A stretch of 64,000 bases of DNA. It comes from Treponema porcinum. Its GTDB lineage: Bacteria; Spirochaetota; Spirochaetia; Treponematales; Treponemataceae. How positions within the stretch are numbered: position 1 is the first letter of the stretch; each line of letters starts with the position of its first letter. The notes below the pieces were generated by a model. It was given only the letters and a program-made list of their open reading frames with translations, did no database searches and was not told the origin of the DNA. Of the stretch, positions 7,758 to 16,540 are shown piece by piece. Position numbers and translations under genes: made by a program. The stretch is from positions 1-64,000 of the forward strand of contig NZ_FUWG01000015.1 of NCBI RefSeq assembly GCF_900167145.1. Reading direction: 5' to 3'.

Positions 7758-9770
7758 TTACAAAACTGAGTCAACCTCCGCCAGAATCTGTTTGTTGCTG
7801 AATCCGTTAAGATCCATAGCTCCGGAAGGACAAGCGACCGTACATGCACCGCATCCCTGGCACATTGCCGTATTAACCTGGGAAACGTGGCGCGTAATAG
7901 TCGTGCGGTTAGGACCGCGGAAATCCTTGTCGATATAGGTGATTGCACCGTACGGACAGACGTTTGCGCACTGACCGCAGCCGTTGCAGGCATTTTCGTC
8001 CGGGTGAGCGGTACACGGATTGTTCTGGAGCTTGTCTTTAACAAGCAGGCAGATTGCCTTTGCCGCAGCACCTGAAGACTGTGCAACTGTTTCCGGAATG
8101 TCTTTCGGTCCCTGGCAGCAGCCTGCAAGGAAAATACCGGCTGTAGGACTTTCTACAGGACGGAGCTTTGCGTGGGCTTCAAGGAAGAAGTCGTTGTTGT
8201 CCATTGACGTTGTAAGCATAGTGGCAAGCGGACGAGCAGACTTGTCAGCTTCAATAGAGGCTGCCAGAACGACCATATCAGCCTTGATGTGAACCTGTCT
8301 GTTCAAAATCAGGTCTGAACCCTGAACGTCAAGCGTTCCGTCTGAAAGCGGAGTTACTTTTCCTACCTGCCCCTTGATGTAGTGAACGCCATACTGTTCT
8401 ACGGCGCGGCGGTAGAATTCATCAAAGTTCTTTCCAGGAGTACGAACGTCTATATAGAATACATAGCAGTCTGTGTCCGGATAATGGTCGCGCGTAAGGA
8501 TAGCGTGCTTTGCCGTATACATACAGCAGACTTTAGAGCAGTATTCGTGTCCCTTTTCAGAGTCAGCGGAACAGCGTGAACCTACGCACTGTACAAATAC
8601 GATAGTCTTAGGCTCTTTTCCGTCTGACGGGCGGAGAAGGTGACCGTTTGTAGGACCTGACGCATTGCAAAGACGCTCGAATTCGAGTGATGAAACAACG
8701 TCAGGACTCTGGGAATATGCGTATTCATCGAATTTCTTAAGGTCAATCGGATTGTAGCCGGTTGCAACGATGATTGCGCCGTATTTTTCGGTGATGACTT
8801 CGTCTTTCTGGGTAAAGTCAATCGCTCCGGCTCCGCAAGTTTTCTGGCAGAAACCGCAGACGTTGTCCTTGCCGTTTGCAAGTCCTTTCATATGAAGGCA
8901 GTACGTTGAATCGATTGTAGCCACCTTAGGAACGGCCTGTGCGAACGGAATATAGATAGCCTTTTTGTTGTTAAGGTTAAGGTTAAAGTCGTTCGGAACT
9001 TTCTTGTTCGGACATTTTTCGATACATTCGCCGCATCCTGTACATTTTGTTTCGTCAACATAACGTGCATGGCGCTTGATGTCGATGCTGAAATTTCCGA
9101 TGTATCCCTTTACGCCGACAACTTCGCTGTAAGAAAGAATGCGGATGTTAGGATTCTGACTTACTTCCGTCATTTTAGGCGTAACGATACAGGAAGCGCA
9201 GTCGAGGGTAGGGAATGTCTTGTCGAGCATAGCCATTTTTCCGCCGACCGTAGGCTTTTTTTCAACGATGTCAACCGGGAATCCTGCGTCTGCAATGTCA
9301 AGCGCAGCAGTAATTCCGGCGATACCGCCTCCGATGACAAGCGCGCGCTTTGTAACAGGCGTTTCGCCCGGTGTAAGCGGCGTGTCGAGTATTGCTTTTG
9401 CAACGGCAGCTTTTCCAAGCGCGATTGCCTTTTCAGTCGCCTGTTCCATATCCTTAAGAACCCAAGAGGTCTGCTCGCGGATATTTGCGACTTCTACTTT
9501 ATATGGATTCAGCCCCGCACGCTCTGCGCACGCACGGAATGTCTTTTCGTGCATACGAGGAGAGCAGGAACAAAGGACAACGCCTGTAAGCTTGTCGTCC
9601 TTGATATGATCCTCAATCATTTTCTGACCGGCAGAGGAACACATGTAGGTGTAGTGCGTTGAATAGACAACGCCGTTTACCTTTCCCAGTTCCTCAGCAA
9701 CTTTTTCTACGTCAACTGTTCCGGCAATGTTAGTACCGCAGTGACATACGAAAACTCCAATTCTTTCCAT
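7758..9770 (-). CDS. hdrA: HdrA-like flavin-based electron-bifurcating subunit
   Basis: A 670-residue HdrA. The N-terminal domain has cysteines (VCHCGTN, CSCSP) and is followed by an FAD domain with IGGGIAGITAAL (146-157). LDCASC (189-194) and CTGCGECIEKCP (243-254) follow, and the C-terminal ferredoxin insert has CNGCGQCANVCP (595-606) and CQGCGACTVACP (637-648). HdrA FAD is the bifurcation site in methanogen Hdr-Mvh: it splits electron pairs between a low-potential path (ferredoxin) and a high-potential path (HdrBC). There is no selenocysteine codon. It is ~9 bp downstream of hdrC, and AGGAG precedes the start. Confidence 0.92.
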   Translation of the reverse strand: MERIGVFVCHCGTNIAGTVDVEKVAEELGKVNGVVYSTHYTYMCSSAGQKMIEDHIKDDKLTGVVLCSCSPRMHEKTFRACAERAGLNPYKVEVANIREQTSWVLKDMEQATEKAIALGKAAVAKAILDTPLTPGETPVTKRALVIGGGIAGITAALDIADAGFPVDIVEKKPTVGGKMAMLDKTFPTLDCASCIVTPKMTEVSQNPNIRILSYSEVVGVKGYIGNFSIDIKRHARYVDETKCTGCGECIEKCPNKKVPNDFNLNLNNKKAIYIPFAQAVPKVATIDSTYCLHMKGLANGKDNVCGFCQKTCGAGAIDFTQKDEVITEKYGAIIVATGYNPIDLKKFDEYAYSQSPDVVSSLEFERLCNASGPTNGHLLRPSDGKEPKTIVFVQCVGSRCSADSEKGHEYCSKVCCMYTAKHAILTRDHYPDTDCYVFYIDVRTPGKNFDEFYRRAVEQYGVHYIKGQVGKVTPLSDGTLDVQGSDLILNRQVHIKADMVVLAASIEADKSARPLATMLTTSMDNNDFFLEAHAKLRPVESPTAGIFLAGCCQGPKDIPETVAQSSGAAAKAICLLVKDKLQNNPCTAHPDENACNGCGQCANVCPYGAITYIDKDFRGPNRTTITRHVSQVNTAMCQGCGACTVACPSGAMDLNGFSNKQILAEVDSVL

Positions 9771-9779
9771 TTGCCACTC

Positions 9780-10175
9780 CTACTTACGATATTTTCTGAA
9801 TGCGCTGACGATTGCCTGCTGCGGCATATCATCATCAAGATAGTCCGGAACATTCTCGGCTGCCAGATGCTGTGCGCCGCGCTGACGTTCAGCATACATA
9901 CGCACCGCTTCGATAAGCTTTGCCGGCTCTACCTGGCGCGGACAGCGCTCAAGGCACGCAAAACAGGAAAGACAGGCGTAAATTGACTTTGAATTCAAAA
10001 GCTTTTCGACTTCGCCGTTTTCCACCATCTGAACGAACTGATGAGGGTGATATTCCATCGAATCATAGTTCGGGCAGGTGCCGGAGCATTTTCCGCAGAC
10101 CATACATTTTTTAGGATTTACACCGCTTATAGAAAGAATCTGCTCTTTGCAGAGCTCTGCCTCACTTTTAAGCAT
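9780..10175 (-). CDS. hdrC: HdrC-like iron-sulfur subunit
   Basis: A 131-residue protein with two [4Fe-4S] motifs, CMVCGKCSGTCP (24-35) and CLSCFACLERCP (68-79), the standard HdrC layout and length. It shuttles electrons between HdrA and HdrB. GGAGG lies just upstream of the ATG, and the start overlaps the end of hdrB by 8 bp, so the two are co-translated. Confidence 0.9.
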   Translation of the reverse strand: MLKSEAELCKEQILSISGVNPKKCMVCGKCSGTCPNYDSMEYHPHQFVQMVENGEVEKLLNSKSIYACLSCFACLERCPRQVEPAKLIEAVRMYAERQRGAQHLAAENVPDYLDDDMPQQAIVSAFRKYRK

Positions 10176-10983
10176 TATAAACCTCCTTCAGTGCTTTCTC
10201 CTTTACACCAAGAGCCTGTGCCAAAAGTTCCGTAAAGTAAATTACGTCAAGCGGACTTTCCGCCTTGTTTTTTACAAGATTATATTTGCAGAGCGGACAG
10301 CTTGTTACAAGGAATTCAGCGCCCTGTTCCTCTGCGTTTTTAAGGATTGCCTTTGTGCGTTTTTCAGGAATAGATGAATCCTCAAACATCGTATATGCGC
10401 CGCAGCATTCGTTTCTCTGTGCATATATGACAGGAGTTCCTCCGATAGCCTTTATGAAGTCTTCGATAATCTGTGGATTTTCCGGATCATCGAACTGAAG
10501 GACTTTTCCAGGGCGGAGAAGAAGGCAGCCGTAGTATGCGCCGATTTTCTTTCCGGTGAACGGATTTTTTACGGCGGCTTTTACGTTGTCCCAACCAACT
10601 ACATCTCTTAACACCTCAAGAAAATGAAGAACCTTTGTTTCTCCGTGGTACTCAACGCCATCTTGCTTAAGATAGGTGTTCGCCTTGAGAATAACGTTCT
10701 CGTCATTGATCATGTCATTGTTTACTTGTTTAAGTACGTTATAACATGCTGAGCAGAGAGTAACTAAATCAGTACCGGAATCCCTTGCAGAGGCAAGCGC
10801 GCGGACAGAAGACAGCTTTGTAGCAATCTCGTCCTTTGCAAGCGGATACACTCCGCCGCAGCACTGCCATTCAGGAATTTCCTCTAGTTTAAAGCCCAAA
10901 ACGTCTGCACTTGCCCGTGCATAGGCATCTAAGTCCTTCGCTTTGTTCTTTAAAGTACATCCAGGAAAATATGAATAATTCAT
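10168..10983 (-). CDS. hdrB: HdrB-like subunit with two complete CCG domains
   Basis: A 271-residue HdrB. Both cysteine-rich CCG motifs are complete: Cys9...Cys41-Cys42...Cys77xxCys80 and Cys153...Cys193-Cys194...Cys229xxCys232. These bind the paired non-cubane [4Fe-4S] clusters that reduce disulfides in methanogens. A bacterium would not be expected to have CoM-S-S-CoB, so the acceptor here must differ: a thiol carrier, a DsrC-like protein (none in the window), or the FrdAB proteins encoded downstream. It is the first gene of the operon, with a promoter candidate at 11034-11061. Confidence 0.9.
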   Translation of the reverse strand: MNYSYFPGCTLKNKAKDLDAYARASADVLGFKLEEIPEWQCCGGVYPLAKDEIATKLSSVRALASARDSGTDLVTLCSACYNVLKQVNNDMINDENVILKANTYLKQDGVEYHGETKVLHFLEVLRDVVGWDNVKAAVKNPFTGKKIGAYYGCLLLRPGKVLQFDDPENPQIIEDFIKAIGGTPVIYAQRNECCGAYTMFEDSSIPEKRTKAILKNAEEQGAEFLVTSCPLCKYNLVKNKAESPLDVIYFTELLAQALGVKEKALKEVYNA

Positions 10984-11033
10984 ACTGGCTCCCTAAAAAA
11001 CTAAGATAACCGACAATAAGCCGAAATATACCA

Positions 11034-11061
11034 ATTATATTGCGAAACAGTATAATGCAAA
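11034..11061 (-). promoter_or_regulatory. Candidate sigma-70 promoter of the hdr-flx-frd operon
   Basis: On the minus strand: TTTGCA, 16 bp, TATAAT. The -10 is perfect and the -35 matches 4 of 6. The start would lie about 45 nt before hdrB, which carries a GGGAG ribosome site. Confidence 0.4.
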
Positions 11062-11227
11062 CGTACTGTTTTGGAAAGACAAAAACAAGGATAAAAAAAG
11101 AAATAAGTTGAAAATAAATGCCGGCGGAACTGCGCAGACATGGATTTTTTTCCTACAAAAATTCCATGATTTGCTGTATAATTAAAGGTAAATCTATCAT
11201 TTATTTTAAGGAGGAACACGTATTTTT

Positions 11228-11647
11228 ATGAATGACGATTTTTTACAGAAAAAAACAGACGCGCTCTGCGTTTTAGACAGGCTGGTTCCTCTTGTATTCG
11301 ATGCGGAAAAAAGACTTTCCCATGCGCGGAACTGGAGTTTTATCGATGTGCTTGGCGGCGGATTTTTCGTAGATATATTTAAGTATCTGAATATCGGACG
11401 CGCAAAGAATTCTATGGACGAAGCGGACAGACTGCTTCGTGAATTAAGCAGCATACTGGGCGGAATGGAAATTCCTGTTGATTACAGAATGCAGCTCGGC
11501 GGATTTGCGACGTTTGCGGATTTTGTTTTTGACGGATTTATAATTTCCGACGTGTATATGGCAGGGAAAATTCTTTCAAGTCTGGAGCAGGTCAGGGAAC
11601 TGAAAAAGCGGCTTGTTGCGCTTCAGGTTCAGCTTCAGTCAATGTAA
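11228..11647 (+). CDS. Conserved protein of unknown function (139 aa)
   Basis: A 139-residue protein with the pattern ARNWSFIDVLGGGFFVDIFK (about 33-52), then a charged helix (NSMDEADRLLRELSSILGG), a FATFADFVFDGFI segment and a C-terminal coiled-coil-like helix. I recall the same W-D-LGGG...FADFFFDG layout in small uncharacterised proteins of Firmicutes and spirochaetes, but know no function. AAGGAGGA lies 12-13 nt upstream and a TATAAT at 11177-11182. It is divergent from the hdr operon and convergent with HU. Confidence 0.75.
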   Translation: MNDDFLQKKTDALCVLDRLVPLVFDAEKRLSHARNWSFIDVLGGGFFVDIFKYLNIGRAKNSMDEADRLLRELSSILGGMEIPVDYRMQLGGFATFADFVFDGFIISDVYMAGKILSSLEQVRELKKRLVALQVQLQSM

Positions 11648-11684
11648 AAAAAAAATCGGTGCGGCGGAAAATCCGTCACACCGA
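11646..11684 (-). terminator. Terminator of the HU gene
   Basis: Stem TCGGTG/CACCGA with an inner CGG/CCG pairing. On the minus strand it ends in a run of about ten U. It lies just after the HU stop. Confidence 0.75.
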
Positions 11685-11689
11685 CTGAA

Positions 11690-11713
11690 AACCGGAACTC
11701 CGGTTATTTTTTG
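11690..11713 (+). terminator. Terminator of the 11228-11647 gene
   Basis: AACCGG-AACT-CCGGTT followed by ATTTTTT on the plus strand. It overlaps the HU stop codon, so the convergent genes share a compact back-to-back terminator pair. Confidence 0.6.
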
Positions 11714-11982
11714 TTCACGCGATCCTTCAGGGCTTTTCCTGCCTTGAATTTAGGTGATTTTGACGCAGCAATCGTGATGTTTGCGCCGGTCTTAGGATTG
11801 CGGCCTGTTCTTGCGGCACGTTCTCCTACCGAGAAAGTTCCGAATCCGATGAGCTGTACGTCGCCGCCGTTTTCCATTTCTTTAGAGACGTTTTCAACAA
11901 ATGACTTAATGAAGGCTTCTGTATCTTTTTTTGTAAGCCCAGTGTCTTTTGCGATTGCATCAATCAATTCTGATTTGTTCAT
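11704..11982 (-). CDS. hup: HU-family nucleoid DNA-binding protein
   Basis: A 92-residue HU/IHF protein. It has the usual helical N-terminus (MNKSELIDAIAKDTGLTKKD) and the beta-arm signature GFGTFSVGERAARTGRNPKTG (about 46-66), which contains the DNA-contacting RNP. Full family length. It binds and bends DNA without strong sequence specificity. AGGAG lies upstream of the ATG. HU and IHF subunits cannot be told apart with certainty; the sequence looks like homodimeric HU. Confidence 0.93.
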   Translation of the reverse strand: MNKSELIDAIAKDTGLTKKDTEAFIKSFVENVSKEMENGGDVQLIGFGTFSVGERAARTGRNPKTGANITIAASKSPKFKAGKALKDRVNKK

Positions 11983-12015
11983 TTTTTTCTCCTATTGAAA
12001 AGTCAAAGAGGAAAT

Positions 12016-12140
12016 GTCAATTTCCGAATTGACTTTTTAAGCCTCTTCGCAATGAAATGAGAAGAGGCAGTAGATAAGGAAGTTCGCAACGCGAACTTGT
12101 GAATAAAAACTTTGACGCCATTTCAGGCAAAGTTTTTATT
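12016..12140. repeat. Hairpin cluster between the HU and SPFH genes
   Basis: Four inverted repeats in 125 bp: GTCAA/TTGAC (12016-12033), GCCTCTTC/GAAGAGGC (12041-12068), AAGTTCGC-AAC-GCGAACTT (12080-12098, the same GCAACGC triloop core as at 3651) and a 13-bp stem AATAAAAACTTTG/CAAAGTTTTTATT (12102-12140). The last is placed to terminate the SPFH transcript on the minus strand; the others are unexplained. Confidence 0.55.
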
Positions 12141-12214
12141 ACACTTCCCGTAAAAATTTAATAGCGTAATGGGTCTATAATAACAGAATATGAAGTTATT
12201 GCAATGGCTTTTTT

Positions 12215-13105
12215 TTATTTTTTTGCAAGTTCTGCAGCAGACGTTATGATTCCAGCAATATTCTGAAGGTCAGACGGAATTATGATTTTTGTTGCCTGAC
12301 CGTCAGCGGCTTTTTCAAATGCCTCAAGACCGCGAAGCTTTATAACGGCTTCGTCACATCCGGCTTCCTTTATCATTTTAAGTCCCTGCGCCTTTGCTTC
12401 CTGCACTTCGCGTATAGCTTCCGCTTCGCCCTGTGCCTTCTGGATGGCAGCTTCTTTCTGCGCTTCCGCCTCAAGAATCATAGACTGCTTTTTACCTTCA
12501 GCAACAAGAATAGCACTCTGTTTCTGACCTTCTGCAATAAGGATTGCTTCACGGCGTTCGCGTTCTGCACGCATCTGCTTTTCCATTGCCTCTTTTATTG
12601 CTTCCGGCGGAATGATGTTCTTTACTTCAACGCGGTTTACCTTTATGCCCCACGGGTCAGTCGCTTCGTCAAGAATTGAGCGCATCTTTGTATTGATTAC
12701 GTCGCGGCTTGTAAGTGTCTGGTCAAGTTCAAGGTCACCGATGATGTTACGGAGCGTCGTTGCAGACAGGTTTTCAAGAGCATTTATCGGTTTTTCAACG
12801 CCGTAGGTGTACAACTTAGGGTCTGTAATCTGAAAGTAAACTACAGTATCAATCATCATTGTAACGTTGTCTTTTGTGATGACCGGCTGCGGCGGAAAGT
12901 CAAGAACCCGCTCTTTAAGGCTCATTTTGTTTGCAACCCTGTCGATGAACGGCATTTTTACGTGAAGGCCTACCTGCCATGTGGTACAGTAAGCACCAAG
13001 ACGTTCTATGACTATTGCATAGGACTGCGGAACTATGCGGATGTTTGCAATAAGCAGTACCGCTACGATAACTGCAAGACTGATGATAACGTAAATCATT
13101 TTCAT
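12215..13105 (-). CDS. SPFH/stomatin-family membrane scaffold protein
   Basis: A 296-residue protein: one N-terminal membrane helix (about 3-20), then a prohibitin-homology (SPFH) domain (about 22-190; FPPQPVITKDNVTMMIDTVV, DPWGIKVNRVEVKNI), then an Ala/Glu/Lys-rich coiled coil of repeated AEGQKQSA-type units (about 185-250). These proteins oligomerise into membrane microdomain cages. It pairs with an upstream NfeD gene (21-bp gap), the conserved stomatin-NfeD operon linked to membrane quality control. Confidence 0.92.
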   Translation of the reverse strand: MKMIYVIISLAVIVAVLLIANIRIVPQSYAIVIERLGAYCTTWQVGLHVKMPFIDRVANKMSLKERVLDFPPQPVITKDNVTMMIDTVVYFQITDPKLYTYGVEKPINALENLSATTLRNIIGDLELDQTLTSRDVINTKMRSILDEATDPWGIKVNRVEVKNIIPPEAIKEAMEKQMRAERERREAILIAEGQKQSAILVAEGKKQSMILEAEAQKEAAIQKAQGEAEAIREVQEAKAQGLKMIKEAGCDEAVIKLRGLEAFEKAADGQATKIIIPSDLQNIAGIITSAAELAKK

Positions 13106-13126
13106 CTCCCATACTTGATATTGTTT

Positions 13127-13579
13127 TTATTCTTTTCGGGCAACGACAAGAGTGTTGCCCGAAACTTTTTTTACGATGCATACAGAATCTTTCTGAATGT
13201 CCGTACTGTCTTCACTTTCTGCCGTCCAAACGACGCCGTTTTTTGCCTTGACATAACCTTTGTTAAATTTTGTTATTTTCTGGACAACAAGTACTTCCTG
13301 TCCTTCAAGTGCATTGACGTTCGTATTGTTTTCCTTTCCGATTTTCAGTTTTTTTACGGCAAACGGACGGGTAAAAACAATAAGGGCAACTGTAAGAAGA
13401 GCAAAAATCAGAAGCTGCCACCTGAACGGAAGCGGAGTTTTTGATATGAAGATGAACGGAACGGCGGCAATTCCGGCCCAGAAGGTCGTAAGGGACATTG
13501 TAATTCCTTCGATTATTATGCAGAGCACAAGAATTCCAAGCCAGAACCACGGTAAATTTGATGTAATAAAACTAATCAT
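13127..13579 (-). CDS. NfeD-family membrane protein (short form)
   Basis: A 150-residue NfeD-like protein: three or four hydrophobic segments in the first ~75 residues, then a soluble OB-fold domain (about 85-148, EGQEVLVVQKITKFNKGYVK). It lacks the ClpP-like protease domain of long NfeD. It is co-transcribed with the stomatin gene downstream, its usual partner. Confidence 0.85.
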   Translation of the reverse strand: MISFITSNLPWFWLGILVLCIIIEGITMSLTTFWAGIAAVPFIFISKTPLPFRWQLLIFALLTVALIVFTRPFAVKKLKIGKENNTNVNALEGQEVLVVQKITKFNKGYVKAKNGVVWTAESEDSTDIQKDSVCIVKKVSGNTLVVARKE

Positions 13580-13608
13580 ACTTACAATTATATAGTAGCC
13601 TGTTCAAA

Positions 13609-13749
13609 ATGCAAGTAATTTTAAAATATGCTGCTGTTTTCATTATGCAGCGGCTTTTTGCTTCTTTTTCCGTGGCAGACTTTGTAGTTCAGGAAATAGG
13701 CATTGAAGACATCGTAAAAAAAATCTATCTGGAAGCAGGAGAAAGATAA
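13609..13749 (+). pseudogene. C-terminal remnant of an ABC transporter ATP-binding protein
   Basis: The frame ATG CAA GTA... ends at TAA 13747-13749. Its last 27 residues (VADFVVQEIGIEDIVKKIYL followed by EAGER) match the usual C-terminus of ABC-2-type exporter ATPases (...IEDIVKxIY...). Walker A, the signature and Walker B are all absent, so this is what is left after a large deletion. It overlaps the next ATG by one base (TAATG), the normal ATPase-permease junction. Confidence 0.6.
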
Positions 13750-14700
13750 TGGGTGAAAAGAAAAAACATCTGATTTCAAATCCTGCGTACAGGATAAGCT
13801 CTTATGTGCCGTTTACGCGCAATTCGCTCCAGACGCTCCTTTCCTACAGGACGAACGTACTGTTCTACTTTTTAGGAAACATTTTAAGGATATTCGTCTT
13901 TTATTTTTTGTGGAAGGCGATTTTTGCTTCAAGCGGTGAAGAAGTACTGCGCGGATTTACGCTTCCGCAGATGCTTATTTACCTTATACTTACAACGTCA
14001 GTTTCAGAGCTGAGCGGAAGCGTTGGAAGCGACATGTCAGACGAAATAGGAACGGGGCAGATTGCAATGTGCCTGATAAAGCCGATTTCGTTCCGGCTTA
14101 GGATTTACTTTACGTCGCTGGGCGATACGCTTTACTGCTTCATTATGTCCGGGCTTCCTGGACTTGCGGCGGTTTACATTCTGTCGTTCGTATACGGCAT
14201 TCATAAGGAACTTACGCTTCTGAACCTGTTTCTGTTTTTTGTATCTCTGTCATTCTCTTTGATTATAAGAATGTCATACAACTTGAACAGTTCTTTCTGT
14301 ATGGGCAGGCATTCACCTTGGTCTTCGCCTTAACGCAGTGGAATGGGCAGTTGCGCTTGCAGCAGTTTTTTGCGGAGCGGCGATTATCACGGGAATAAAG
14401 CTTTTTTACACGACGTTTGCGTTCTGGGTAAAAAGGTCGCAGAGCTATGTGTACACGGCGTACAATTTTAACGAATTCTGCTATTACCCGATTACAATTT
14501 ACAACAGGGCAGTGCAGTTCTTCCTGACATTTGTCGTTCCGTTTGCAGTAACTTCGTATTTTCCGGCAGCGTATCTTCTTGGAAAGGGAAACCTTTTTCA
14601 GGGACTTTGTCTGCCTGTGATAATTGCGGTTGTGTTTACAGGCGGTGCGTATCTGTTTTGGAAAAAAGGCCTTGCGCACTACGAGAGCGCCGGCTCGTAA
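13749..14700 (+). pseudogene. Deletion-fused ABC-2 exporter permeases (relic)
   Basis: The first frame (13749-14333) reads as the N-terminal ~175 residues of an ABC-2/DUF990 permease (SYVPFTRNSLQTLLSYRTN, several membrane helices). It then goes out of frame near 14285-14333. A second frame (open from about 14287, ending 14700) reads as the C-terminal ~130 residues of the partner permease (FYTTFAFWVKRSQSYVYTAY ... HYESAGS). Each permease should be near 260 residues, so a deletion appears to have removed the end of the first and the start of the second. With the ATPase relic upstream the whole exporter is dead. Confidence 0.6.
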
Positions 14701-15290
14701 GGTGCAGATGCAGCACGGCAGGAAACGGAAATTCCGTCACCTTCTGAATAAAAGTCGGTGCGGAATTCCTTATTCTGCTTAAGGAAATCTACGTACTTGC
14801 GGATTTTCTTTACAAGCTTGATTGTGCTGTAGTTATGGGTAAGGCTTAAATCTTCTACCATACCGTGAAAGGCAAGGTTATCGCTTACGATAACTCCGCC
14901 GGGCGCAAGATATGCCTTGTATTTTTCAAAAAACCTTATGTACTGCGCTTTTGCCGCATCAATGAAAATCAGGTCGAATTCGCCTTTTAAGTCGTTGTAT
15001 AAAAGCGCGTCTGCGTGGATGACCGTTATTCTGTCCTGAAGGTGCATGTCTTCTATGTTCTGAATGGCGCGGATTACGCGGTCAATATCCATTTCTATTG
15101 TAGTAACGTGGATGTCACCGGCACATTCTGCAAATCTGATTGCCGAATAGCCGATGGCAGTTCCTATTTCAAGAATGTTCTTTATGTTGTGCTGCTTTAT
15201 ATAGTTGCAGATAAAATCATCGCCACCGTCGCGCAAGATGGGAACGGAGTTTTTCTTTGCATATTCTTTTATTTCTGCTATGTCTTCCAT
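14679..15290 (-). CDS. SAM-dependent O-methyltransferase (TrmR/YrrM-like)
   Basis: A 203-residue class I methyltransferase. Motif I LEIGTAIGYSAI (about 40-51), acidic motif TTIEMD (63-68), FDLIFIDAAKAQY (about 105-117) and GGVIVSDN are the O-methyltransferase family 3 signatures. The family includes TrmR, which methylates 5-hydroxyuridine at tRNA position 34, and catechol-type enzymes; the tRNA role is favoured by length but not proven. Its 3' end overlaps the exporter relic by 22 bp on the opposite strand. Confidence 0.82.
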   Translation of the reverse strand: MEDIAEIKEYAKKNSVPILRDGGDDFICNYIKQHNIKNILEIGTAIGYSAIRFAECAGDIHVTTIEMDIDRVIRAIQNIEDMHLQDRITVIHADALLYNDLKGEFDLIFIDAAKAQYIRFFEKYKAYLAPGGVIVSDNLAFHGMVEDLSLTHNYSTIKLVKKIRKYVDFLKQNKEFRTDFYSEGDGISVSCRAASAPYEPALS

Positions 15291-15377
15291 AATATTTGTA
15301 CTACTTTACGGTAATCGCGCGGTTTGTTCAATATGGGGGCTGAGTCGATAAAGTTGTTGCCGTTAGCAATATTTTCA

Positions 15378-15423
15378 TAAAAAAGGCTGCTTTTTGCAAA
15401 TCTATATTATGCAGAAAGCAGCC
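15378..15423 (-). terminator. Terminator of the HU-like/DUF4469-type gene
   Basis: GGCTGCTTT...AAAGCAGCC stem with an inner TGCA pairing. On the minus strand it is followed by six U, just downstream of the stop at 15444. Confidence 0.75.
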
Positions 15424-15443
15424 GGTTACAGCAGAATGTGTTG

Positions 15444-16211
15444 TTATCCTATCGTAACAACATCACTGTATGTAAAAGTGGATTGTTTTCGTTCCGTTGT
15501 ACCGTTGATGTAATTTGATTTGATTACAATCCTGAAGGTATCGCCGGGAACTGCTTCGTCAGGAAGATAAAAATCAATTTTTTTGGGAGTATTCTGACGG
15601 ACAAGGTCTGTACAGTTAATCCATTCAGCTTCATTGTCTGAAACATCACCTTTTTCATCTACCGGTGCAAGAAACAGACCGCTTGCTGAAGTTCCAAGTT
15701 TAAGACGCTTGCCTTCAAGAATGACGTTTTTTCCTGCCGTAAGAACAGAACTTTCTTTGCCTGTAAACCAGTTAAAGATTTTTGTAATAGCAGGTGCTGT
15801 GTCAGAGAATACGACTTTGCCGATAGAAACATCGGTAATCGACTCTTTTAATAACTGAGAGGCTGAGAATTTTACAGAAAGCGAAATATCTGACACGTCT
15901 TTTGCAGAATCGCTTGCTGTGCTTCCTGTAGCTGCAATATAAAGCTCTCCCAAGTCGAGAAGATTGACTGCAAGTCCTTGTTTTAGGGCTGCAAGAATTT
16001 CCCGCTTAATATAGCTTATTGCAGTGTTGATGATTATTTCATCCGCACCCGGGTTTTTCTGCTGCACGCGAGAAACTAAATTCTCCATGCTGATGACATC
16101 ACGTTCAAAACGTCCATAGAACTTTTTGCCCGTACCAAACGGATTGGCATACAACGTAAGGCCACCGTTTCCTGTTTTTTCATTGAAAGAAATTTTTATT
16201 TCTTCCGTCAT
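15444..16211 (-). CDS. HU-like DNA-binding protein with C-terminal DUF4469-type domain
   Basis: A 255-residue protein. The N-terminal ~120 residues have the HU-like pattern seen in long IHF-like proteins (RVQQKNPGADEIIINTAISY, then LLDLGELYIAATGS). The second half has an Ig/TIG-like pattern (NVILEGKRLKLGTSASGLFL, ...GDTFRIVIKSNY) seen in DUF4469 proteins. ATG 16211 is chosen because AAGGA lies 8-9 nt upstream; an open frame continues to 16319 but would cover a likely 5' leader with the hairpin GAGAAAAG/CTTTTCTC. The domain names are from memory. It is divergent from the repeat array and AAA ATPase. Confidence 0.65.
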   Translation of the reverse strand: MTEEIKISFNEKTGNGGLTLYANPFGTGKKFYGRFERDVISMENLVSRVQQKNPGADEIIINTAISYIKREILAALKQGLAVNLLDLGELYIAATGSTASDSAKDVSDISLSVKFSASQLLKESITDVSIGKVVFSDTAPAITKIFNWFTGKESSVLTAGKNVILEGKRLKLGTSASGLFLAPVDEKGDVSDNEAEWINCTDLVRQNTPKKIDFYLPDEAVPGDTFRIVIKSNYINGTTERKQSTFTYSDVVTIG

Positions 16212-16540
16212 AATTATGTCCTTCGAGAAAAGCGAGCCGTCCGCCTTTTCTCGGTATAAAAAAACTTTTGACACAAACGGCGGTCTGTGATATATTATAT
16301 CGACTTTATTTGATGCCATATCACAGAGGTGTCAAACATAACATGGTGCTTTCCGAAAGAATAGTAGTTCCAGTACTGTTCTTTTACGGGGAGCATTTTT
16401 TTTGCCCGCACCTTCTGAAGAAATAATACTATAGATGAAATATTTTTTCAATCTAATTTATAAAAAAATATGGTTTTTTATATGAAAAATATAACTTTTT
16501 CTCTTTATAGGCATTTATATTATAAAAATAACCGGAATTA

